Origin: Terriglobales bacterium
Lineage (GTDB): Bacteria > Acidobacteriota > Terriglobia > Terriglobales > Gp1-AA117
Reading direction: 5' to 3'
Length of the DNA: 5,052 nt
NCBI GenBank assembly: GCA_030150795.1
Contig: JASLFF010000721.1
Coordinates: 1 to 5,052 of the forward strand
Part shown: positions 1 through 5,052 of the stretch, piece after piece
Numbering within the stretch: position 1 is the first letter of the stretch
Layout of the letters: the number at the start of each line of letters is the position of its first letter
Notes under the pieces: generated by a model
Seen by the model: the letters and a program-made list of their open reading frames with translations, nothing else
The model's database searches: none
Told to the model about the DNA's origin: nothing
Program-made: the position numbers and the translations under genes

Positions 1-969
1 ATTCGCGGTGACGATGTCACAATTGTCGATGACTTGTCGACTGGTTCAGTTCACAACATCAAAGCTTTAAAGCCATCGAGCAATTTCGAGTATTTCATAG
101 ACAGCGTTACCAATGAACGGCTCATGGCTGAGTTGGTGGACTCTGCTGATGTGATTTATCACCTTGCCGCCGCCGTTGGAGTGAAGTTGATCGTGGAAAG
201 CCCGACGCGAACAATGGAAACAAATATTCGCGGCACTGAAATCATTCTTGAGCTGGCTGCCAAGAAGAAGAAACGTGTTCTGATTACCTCAACATCCGAG
301 GTCTACGGCAAGAGGGACACAGTTCCTTTTCAGGAAGGGAATGATCTGGTTCTTGGCCCTCCAGACAAAGGCCGCTGGAGCTATGCCTGTTCCAAATTGA
401 TCGATGAATTCCTTGCCATTGCCTATTGGAGGGAAAAGCGAGTTCCGACAGTGGTGGCCCGTATGTTCAATGTTGTGGGGCCACGGCAGACCGGCCGGTA
501 TGGCATGGTCGTTCCCAGTTTGATAAAGCAGGCCCTCGCCGGCGATAACTTGACTGTTTTCGGTGATGGTTCACAAACCCGCTGCTTCACTCATGTCGCC
601 GATGCCACGCAGGCCTTGATTGGCCTGGCGGAACACCCTGAAGCCAATGGAAATGTTTATAACATCGGGTCCACCGAAGAAATTTCCGTTCTCGAATTAG
701 CGCAGCGCATCAAGCGGTTAACCGGCTCAAACTCCCAGATTGTTTTCATCCCTTACAGCCAGGCTTATGAAGAAGGGTTTGAGGACATGATGCGTCGCGT
801 ACCCGACTTATCCAAAATCAACCAGCTCATTGGCTATGCTCCCTCAATGGGATTGGATGAAATACTTACTGACATCATTCGGCACCATCGCGGTGAACTC
901 AACGTGGTCCACACAAATGGACATCGGAAGTTTGTCGAAACAGCGCTTACTGCGGCCGCAGGCAGGTGA
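1..969 (+). CDS. NAD-dependent nucleotide-sugar epimerase/dehydratase (UDP-glucuronate decarboxylase-like SDR), 5' partial
   Basis: The reading frame is open to base 1, so the gene starts upstream; 322 residues are visible and roughly 25 N-terminal residues, including the GxxGxxG NAD-binding motif, are missing. The visible part begins at the end of Rossmann strand 2 (VDDLSTG, residues 9-15). It then shows YHLAAAVGV, the active-site strand STSEVYG (Ser99, Glu100), the catalytic YxxxK pair (Tyr128, Lys132), the motif RMFNVVGPRQ, QTRCFTHVAD, and a C-terminal RRVPD (about 265-269). Extended SDRs of this class modify nucleotide sugars in the cytoplasm. The Ser-Glu pair in STSEVYG, the following GPP..GRWSYACSK and the late Arg resemble UDP-glucuronate decarboxylases (UXS and the ArnA C-terminal domain), which would give UDP-xylose or a UDP-4-keto-pentose. 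This is inference from motif likeness; a 4-epimerase or 4,6-dehydratase remains possible. About 25 residues extend beyond the usual family end. The internal TTG at base 34 is not a credible start, because it would discard the cofactor fold. Confidence 0.9.
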   Translation: MRGDDVTIVDDLSTGSVHNIKALKPSSNFEYFIDSVTNERLMAELVDSADVIYHLAAAVGVKLIVESPTRTMETNIRGTEIILELAAKKKKRVLITSTSEVYGKRDTVPFQEGNDLVLGPPDKGRWSYACSKLIDEFLAIAYWREKRVPTVVARMFNVVGPRQTGRYGMVVPSLIKQALAGDNLTVFGDGSQTRCFTHVADATQALIGLAEHPEANGNVYNIGSTEEISVLELAQRIKRLTGSNSQIVFIPYSQAYEEGFEDMMRRVPDLSKINQLIGYAPSMGLDEILTDIIRHHRGELNVVHTNGHRKFVETALTAAAGR

Positions 970-977
970 TTTGCGGT

Positions 978-1000
978 GTCCGTGCTTGCTGAGCGCGGAC
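978..1000 (+). other. Potential RNA hairpin just after the SDR stop codon
   Basis: Bases 978-985 (GTCCGTGC) can pair with 993-1000 (GCGCGGAC), giving 8 pairs with one G-U wobble around a 7-base loop. It starts 9 bases after the stop codon of the first gene. No T-run follows, so it is not a standard intrinsic terminator. It could protect the 3' end of the upstream message or have no function. Confidence 0.3.
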
Positions 1001-1091
1001 CTGCACTGCCCCTGCAAGGGACAAGTAACCTCTAGAAACGATTCCAGGCCATCAGGTTAGAATTTGGCGTCCCGTCTTGGGTGATTTACGT

Positions 1092-1123
1092 AGACCGGCT
1101 CAGCAGAGCTCCCGGTTTGTTTT
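1092..1123 (+). terminator. Terminator-like or attenuator-like hairpin upstream of the membrane transferase
   Basis: ACCG (1094-1097) pairs with CGGT (1113-1116), and GCTC (1098-1101) pairs with GAGC (1106-1109) around an AGCA loop. A 3-base bulge (1110-1112) interrupts the 3' arm. A T-rich run, TTTGTTTT (1116-1123), follows directly, which is the shape of an intrinsic terminator. It sits immediately before the AAAGG ribosome binding site, so there is no room for a promoter between it and the next gene. If real, it would act inside the leader of that gene (attenuation or control of ribosome access) rather than simply ending the upstream operon. The bulge and the G in the T-run weaken the case. 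Confidence 0.4.
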
Positions 1124-1128
1124 AAAGG
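1124..1128 (+). promoter_or_regulatory. Ribosome binding site of the membrane transferase
   Basis: AAAGG lies 6 bases before the ATG at 1135 and supports that start. It directly abuts the T-rich run of the upstream hairpin, so RNA structure there could affect initiation. Confidence 0.6.
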
Positions 1129-1134
1129 TTTGGT

Positions 1135-2748
1135 ATGGAAGTGCTGCATTCGTTTAGATCCATCATCGGAATTGTTGAAAGGCCCGCGCTGTCCCAGGTA
1201 GCTTGGCTCGCTCTGCTTTCGGCGACAGGCTCTATTGTTCTCACCGCTCTGTTCATCACAATCGCGACGGCGAAGGGCTGGGTCGTTGTACCGTCTCAGA
1301 ACCGGTGGAGCAAGCGCACGGTTGCGCAGTTCGGCGGCGGTCCTGTGTTGTTGACCTTTTGGCTCATCGCCTTGATGTCGCCGGCTTTTCACCAGTATAA
1401 GGTTCTTCTGCTATCAACTGTCGCTCTGGCATTGCTGGGATTCATTGACGACATAAAAGGGCTTGGGCCTAAACCCAAGCTTCTGATGGAAGTGTTGATC
1501 GCAGCGTGCACGGTTTCCTCTGGCATCATCAGCCCAATTACGCCTAGCGTCAGCGTGAACTGGGTTTTGACCGTGCTCTGGATCGTTATTATTTCAAACG
1601 CTTTCAACATCATTGACAATATGGACGGCCTGGCCGGCGGTGTGGCCATCATTGGCCTGGCGGGCATCGCGTTTCTTGCAGGATTGAACTCGCCTATCGG
1701 TATCCTCTCTGTTGTGTTGATGGTTTCCGTGGCTGGATTCTTCTTGTTCAACTTTAATCCGGCAAAAATCTTTATGGGTGATTTGGGATCTTTGCCCATT
1801 GGTTTTTTCCTGGCTTCGGCCTCCGTGATTAGCGCGGGCAGCGTACGGCGTCCTTTGGGGGGATTGGTGATACCTTGCTTGATCCTCTTTGTGCCTGTTT
1901 TCGACGCCTTGCTGGTGAACCTGTCCAGGCGGATCAAAGGACGGGCCATTTCGGACGGCGGTCGCGACCACTCTTCGCATCGCCTGGTTTTTTCCGGGCT
2001 CAGCGAACGCCGAGCAGTTGGATTACTCCATGCTATGGCGCTGTGCGCCGGCGTTCTGGCTGTTGTTTGGGCGCGCCTGGGTTCCGCATGGGCAAATGTA
2101 GTGCTTGCCGTTAGCCTGATTGGCGTATTTCACTTCTGGTGGTATCTGATTCGAGTAAAATTACCTGATAGCTGGTTTTCCAGGGCCATGGTGGCTCCGC
2201 TTCCCGATTTCCTGCTGCTTCGCGGAGCAAGGGCTGCAAAAATGGCCCGCGATTTTGCCCTGATCGTGCTCGGAATTTATGTGATTGCATTGCTGTTCCC
2301 GGAGAAGTTCGAGGTACTTTCTACCACAAGATTGTGGATAGCCGCCTGCGCCGCTGCTGTGCTTCAACTCGGATCTTTCTGCCTCGGTGGCATGTATCGT
2401 GCACAATCAATGCGATCATCGACAAAGGAACTTTTCGATGTCCTTAAAGGCATGGCGTTAGCAGCTTTGTTTGCTTTTTCTTGCTGCTACATCGCGGGGT
2501 TTTCATTTGCATGGATCCTGCCTTTGCTTGCGGCGAACACATTACTGACGACCGCGATGCTGCTCTCCAGCCGTTTGCTGAATGTTGGCCTCGGCCGGGT
2601 CTCAGCACAACTGCATCTGCGCAAAATGCCGGATGGATTTTTGCCCAGCCAGACGTTGGCCCTAATTCATGCGGCACAGCCTGCGGAAAACACTTTTTCG
2701 CATTTGCCGATTTCCCAGAAACTGGCAGACAAGGCGGAACTTTCTTGA
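1135..2748 (+). CDS. MraY/WecA-family polyprenyl-phosphate sugar-1-phosphate transferase with C-terminal WbpM/PglF-like membrane domain
   Basis: This integral membrane enzyme of 537 residues probably transfers a sugar-1-phosphate (HexNAc-1-P in known relatives) from a UDP-sugar to undecaprenyl phosphate, starting a lipid-linked glycan. Residues 1-340 carry the family signatures in order: PSQNRWS..GGG (53-69), the Mg-binding DD pair (Asp105-Asp106), NAFNIIDNMDG (155-165), FMGDLGS (213-219), and the cytoplasmic RDHSSHRL (277-284). About 11 hydrophobic segments fit the WecA/MraY fold. Relatives usually end near 320-380 residues. Here about 200 more follow: a linker, then four hydrophobic segments (about 371-388, 398-420, 438-455, 457-478) and a soluble tail to 537. 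The added part, with FCLGGMYRAQSMRSSTKEL after the second segment, resembles the N-terminal four-helix membrane domain of WbpM/PglF/CapD nucleotide-sugar dehydratases, but their catalytic Rossmann domain is absent. The ATG start has an AAAGG site 6 bases upstream. The sugar specificity cannot be read from the sequence. The transferase family is near certain; the origin of the extension is a motif-level judgement. Confidence 0.93.
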   Translation: MEVLHSFRSIIGIVERPALSQVAWLALLSATGSIVLTALFITIATAKGWVVVPSQNRWSKRTVAQFGGGPVLLTFWLIALMSPAFHQYKVLLLSTVALALLGFIDDIKGLGPKPKLLMEVLIAACTVSSGIISPITPSVSVNWVLTVLWIVIISNAFNIIDNMDGLAGGVAIIGLAGIAFLAGLNSPIGILSVVLMVSVAGFFLFNFNPAKIFMGDLGSLPIGFFLASASVISAGSVRRPLGGLVIPCLILFVPVFDALLVNLSRRIKGRAISDGGRDHSSHRLVFSGLSERRAVGLLHAMALCAGVLAVVWARLGSAWANVVLAVSLIGVFHFWWYLIRVKLPDSWFSRAMVAPLPDFLLLRGARAAKMARDFALIVLGIYVIALLFPEKFEVLSTTRLWIAACAAAVLQLGSFCLGGMYRAQSMRSSTKELFDVLKGMALAALFAFSCCYIAGFSFAWILPLLAANTLLTTAMLLSSRLLNVGLGRVSAQLHLRKMPDGFLPSQTLALIHAAQPAENTFSHLPISQKLADKAELS

Positions 2749-2783
2749 AGTTTTTTAGTCACTGCGATTTGTCTAATTTGTAA

Positions 2784-2788
2784 AAGGA
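2784..2788 (+). promoter_or_regulatory. Ribosome binding site that fixes the start of the 4-epimerase
   Basis: AAGGA lies 9 bases before the ATG at 2798. The in-frame TTG at 2792 is only 3 bases away, too close for initiation, so the protein should begin MKRVLLTG. The ATG at 2788 is out of frame. Confidence 0.75.
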
Positions 2789-2797
2789 TGTTTGGGT

Positions 2798-3835
2798 ATG
2801 AAAAGGGTTTTGCTCACCGGCTGCGCCGGATTCATTGGGTTCCATGTCACGCAACGGCTTCTACAGTCAGGCCACGAGGTCATAGGAATTGACAACCTCA
2901 ACCGCTTTTATAATGAAGGCCTGAAACCTGCGCGGCTGGAAATCCTTGAAAAGGACCAAGGTTTCAAGTTTATCCATGCCGATCTCGCCGACCTTACTGC
3001 GATCACTGAAATTTTCGAAAGAGAACAGTTCACTCTGGTGGTCCATCTGGCGGCGCAGGCGGGAGTGCGATACTCCCTGGAAAATCCTCATCTCTATGTG
3101 CAGAGCAATCTTGCCGGTTTTGTGAATGTGATTGAGGCATCAAGGAAGAAAAAGCTTGAGCATTTCGTCTATGCCTCTTCTAGTTCTGTGTATGGCGCCA
3201 ATAAAAAAACGCCATTTTCAGAAAGGGACAACGTCGACCACCCGATCAGCCTTTATGCAGCTACAAAGAAGAGCAATGAGTTAATTGCCCACGTTTATGC
3301 TCATCTCTACGGGCTACCGGTGACTGGTCTGCGTTTTTTTACCGTCTATGGACCTTGGGGCCGGCCGGATATGGCGATCTTTAAGTTCTGCAAGGCCATT
3401 CACGAGGGATCGCCCATTGAGGTTTTCAATCAGGGACAGATGCTTCGGGACTTTACTTACATTGACGATATCGTTGAAGGCGTTGTGCGAGTGCTTGCCA
3501 AGCCTCCTGCCCGTGAGCAAGCCGACGACGGATCTGACGACGTTGCGCCGAACTATCGTGTGTACAACATTGGGCACAACCATCCTGTGGAGCTTTTGAA
3601 ATTGATCCATGTCCTGGAAAATAAGATCGGGAAAAAGGCCAATATCAAATGGCTGCCCATGCAGCCTGGAGATGTTCCCGTCACCTACGCGGACATAGAC
3701 CGCCTGGGCGAAGAAGTGGGTTACAGGCCGCACACGTCGGTAGAAGAGGGAATTTCCCGCTTTGTGGACTGGTATCGCGAGTTTTACAGCCTGCACAGCC
3801 GGGCAGCGGCCGCTGTCCCGTCTTTTGCCCGATAA
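2798..3835 (+). CDS. UDP-glucuronate 4-epimerase (UDP-galacturonate-forming)
   Basis: A 345-residue cytoplasmic extended SDR that interconverts UDP-glucuronate and UDP-galacturonate with bound NAD. It has the full fold: TGCAGFIG (7-14, Gly8/Gly11/Gly14), the acidic strand-2 end IDNLN (Asp32) and the family-typical LKPARLEIL. AAQAGVRYSLENP (85-97) follows, then the active-site ASSSSVYG (126-133) and the catalytic Tyr153 and Lys157 in SLYAATKK. GLRFFTVYGPWGRPDMA (177-193, Arg189 in the position of the conserved substrate-binding Arg) and RDFTYIDDIVEGVVR (217-231) complete the set. These blocks match the glucuronate epimerases known as LpsL, WbnF, Cap1J or plant GAE far better than GalE or RmlB, and the length is normal. 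The variable acidic loop near 239-249 is a usual place for divergence. The start is chosen by the AAGGA site upstream. It lies 49 bases after the transferase gene and 48 bases before the glycosyltransferase, consistent with one operon supplying UDP-galacturonate to the local glycan. Confidence 0.93.
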   Translation: MKRVLLTGCAGFIGFHVTQRLLQSGHEVIGIDNLNRFYNEGLKPARLEILEKDQGFKFIHADLADLTAITEIFEREQFTLVVHLAAQAGVRYSLENPHLYVQSNLAGFVNVIEASRKKKLEHFVYASSSSVYGANKKTPFSERDNVDHPISLYAATKKSNELIAHVYAHLYGLPVTGLRFFTVYGPWGRPDMAIFKFCKAIHEGSPIEVFNQGQMLRDFTYIDDIVEGVVRVLAKPPAREQADDGSDDVAPNYRVYNIGHNHPVELLKLIHVLENKIGKKANIKWLPMQPGDVPVTYADIDRLGEEVGYRPHTSVEEGISRFVDWYREFYSLHSRAAAAVPSFAR

Positions 3836-3883
3836 GATGCCCCATTCGGATTCGCGGCGAACGCAACGGACAGCGAATATCCC

Positions 3884-5050
3884 ATGAGCGCGGCTCGTCC
3901 TAAAATTTTGTTCGTGGTGGCCGAGGACTGGTATTTCTGGTCGCACCGGCGTCCCATTGCCACAGCAGCGCTACAGAACGGCTATGACGTTTTTGTGGCC
4001 ACTCGCGTCGGCAATTGTGGCGAGAAAATCGTTGAAGCCGGCTTCCGCCTTATCCCGCTCCGGCTGAATCGCAGCAGTTATTCACTTTTCTATGAGCTTC
4101 GCACCATTTCAGAGTTGCGAAGCATTTATCGGCGCGAGAAGCCGGACATTGTCCATCACATTGCGCTGAAGCCCATCCTTTATGGCTCCATGGCGGCATT
4201 AGGTAACCGGAGAGTGCAAGTAATCAACGCATTTGCCGGTCTGGGATATCTGGTTTCGTCTCCGTCATTCAAGGCCCGGGCGCTGAAGCGAGCGCTCTGG
4301 GGGATGTTCCGCTTTCTGCTGAACCGCCCGAATTCCTTCCTTCTTTTGCAGAACCGCGAAGACCGCGATCTGCTGGTTGCAGAAGAAAGAACCACCATCA
4401 TTCGCGGCTCCGGTGTGAACGTGAATGAGTTCCAAGCCACGGCTGAGGTTCCCGGCACTCCGATTGTCTTGCTGTCATCGCGCATGCTGTGGATCAAAGG
4501 CATTAGCGATTTTGTGGAAGCCGCAAAACTTCTTCGCGCCAGTGGCATAAATGCCCGCTTCGTGTTGGCCGGCGATACCGATCCTGGCAGTCCTGGCGCT
4601 ATTCCGCGAGAGAAATTGCAGGCGTGGCAAAATGCTGGCCCGGTGGAATGGTGGGGACATCAGGAATCAATGTCCCGAATGGTGCAGCAAGCAGCTATCG
4701 TTTGTCTTCCATCGCATGGAGGGGAAGGAGTTCCAAAAGCGCTGATTGAGGCGGCCGCCAGTGAGCGCGCGATTGTTGCCACTGATGTGCCGGGGTGCAG
4801 AGATATCGTCCGGCATGGAACGAATGGGCTTCTTGTGCCGCCCAGAGATCCAGTGGCGCTGGCCGATGCAATTGCCCAGTTGTTGAACGATGCATCATTG
4901 CGGGCTGAAATGGGACGTCGCGGGCGTGAGATAGCGGTGAACGAGTTCTCTGAGAAAAAAGTGATCCAGCAAACGTTGGCCTTATATCGCAAACTGCTCA
5001 ATGGCGCTGCTGCACCCGTGAGCGCCGATAGCCCGGTTCGCGAGATTTGA
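3884..5050 (+). CDS. Family 4 glycosyltransferase, CapM/PglA-like (GT-B fold)
   Basis: A 388-residue retaining glycosyltransferase, probably acting at the cytoplasmic membrane face to add a sugar to the undecaprenyl-diphosphate-linked acceptor made by the upstream transferase. The N-terminal acceptor half starts KILFVVAEDWYFWSHR (7-22) and contains DIVHHIALKPILYGS (88-102) and INAFAGLGYLVSS (114-126), typical of the CapM/PglA-type branch. The C-terminal donor half has SSRMLWIKG (198-206, with Arg200 and Lys205 in donor-phosphate positions), FVLAGDTDPG, VEWWGHQESM and the EX7E motif (Glu281 and Glu289 in GGEGVPKALIEAAA). ATDVPGCRDIVRHGTNGLLVPPRDP (299-323) follows. Length is normal and the gene looks complete, ending two bases before the window edge. 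The ribosome binding site is weak, but no other ATG, GTG or TTG exists in frame back to the preceding stop codon, so the ATG stands. Donor and acceptor sugars cannot be assigned; UDP-galacturonate from the neighbouring epimerase is one possible donor. Confidence 0.93.
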   Translation: MSAARPKILFVVAEDWYFWSHRRPIATAALQNGYDVFVATRVGNCGEKIVEAGFRLIPLRLNRSSYSLFYELRTISELRSIYRREKPDIVHHIALKPILYGSMAALGNRRVQVINAFAGLGYLVSSPSFKARALKRALWGMFRFLLNRPNSFLLLQNREDRDLLVAEERTTIIRGSGVNVNEFQATAEVPGTPIVLLSSRMLWIKGISDFVEAAKLLRASGINARFVLAGDTDPGSPGAIPREKLQAWQNAGPVEWWGHQESMSRMVQQAAIVCLPSHGGEGVPKALIEAAASERAIVATDVPGCRDIVRHGTNGLLVPPRDPVALADAIAQLLNDASLRAEMGRRGREIAVNEFSEKKVIQQTLALYRKLLNGAAAPVSADSPVREI

Positions 5051-5052
5051 GC

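Noticed and set aside
976..1035. A 19-codon GTG-initiated open frame after the SDR stop, with an AGGTG-like site upstream, considered as a leader peptide for the downstream hairpin.
   Set aside because: It is short enough to arise by chance, shows no run of regulatory codons, and ends about 60 bases before the terminator-like hairpin.
1058..1063. TAGAAT as a possible -10 element for the transferase gene.
   Set aside because: No acceptable -35 hexamer lies at 16-18 bases upstream, and single 5-of-6 matches are common by chance.
1389..1980. Long minus-strand open frames opposite the membrane transferase gene.
   Set aside because: They are antisense shadows of a gene with strong family motifs; their translations have no recognisable domain and low-complexity composition.
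2745..2777. TTGAAG (2745) plus TCTAAT (2772) as a promoter for the 4-epimerase.
   Set aside because: The 21-base spacer is too long, and the predicted start site would fall on the Shine-Dalgarno itself.
3850..3878. A 6-base inverted repeat (ATTCGC and GCGAAT) between the epimerase and glycosyltransferase genes.
   Set aside because: The stem is short, the loop is 17 bases, and there is no T-run, so it is not convincing as a terminator or an operator.
3314..3946. A 210-codon minus-strand open frame opposite the 4-epimerase.
   Set aside because: It overlaps the most conserved epimerase motifs and the gap to the next gene, and shows no protein-family signature of its own.

Overview
The window is a tightly packed, all plus-strand piece of a bacterial surface-polysaccharide (exopolysaccharide, capsule or O-antigen-like) locus. 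It holds four protein genes: a 5'-truncated nucleotide-sugar SDR enzyme, a polyprenyl-phosphate sugar-1-phosphate transferase with an unusual C-terminal membrane extension, a UDP-glucuronate 4-epimerase, and a CapM/PglA-like family 4 glycosyltransferase. I see no RNA genes, mobile elements or CRISPR arrays. Base composition is moderate, with no obvious compositional break between the genes. The flavour of the proteins (MraY-like transferase fused to a WbpM/PglF-type membrane region, CapM-like GT4) suggests a Gram-negative soil or environmental bacterium, possibly Acidobacteriota. That placement is an impression from sequence style, not a demonstrated assignment.

Layout: bases 1-969 encode the end of an extended SDR whose Rossmann glycine motif lies just outside the window. 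A 165-base gap (970-1134) follows, the longest non-coding stretch here. It contains two potential hairpins, the second followed by a T-rich run that abuts the ribosome binding site of the next gene. Bases 1135-2748 encode the 537-residue fused initiating transferase. A 49-base AT-rich gap carries a clear Shine-Dalgarno that places the start of the 4-epimerase at the ATG at 2798 (to 3835). A 48-base gap precedes the glycosyltransferase (3884-5050), which ends two bases before the window edge.

How the genes probably work together (inference): the two SDR enzymes make nucleotide-sugar donors. The second almost certainly converts UDP-glucuronate to UDP-galacturonate. The first resembles UDP-glucuronate decarboxylases and may make a UDP-pentose, so both may draw on UDP-glucuronate. 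The membrane transferase loads the first sugar-1-phosphate on undecaprenyl phosphate, and the GT4 enzyme adds a following sugar at the cytoplasmic face. Polymerase, flippase and export genes, if present, lie outside the window.

The most noteworthy item is the domain fusion in the second gene. I found no clear evidence of a wholly new system.
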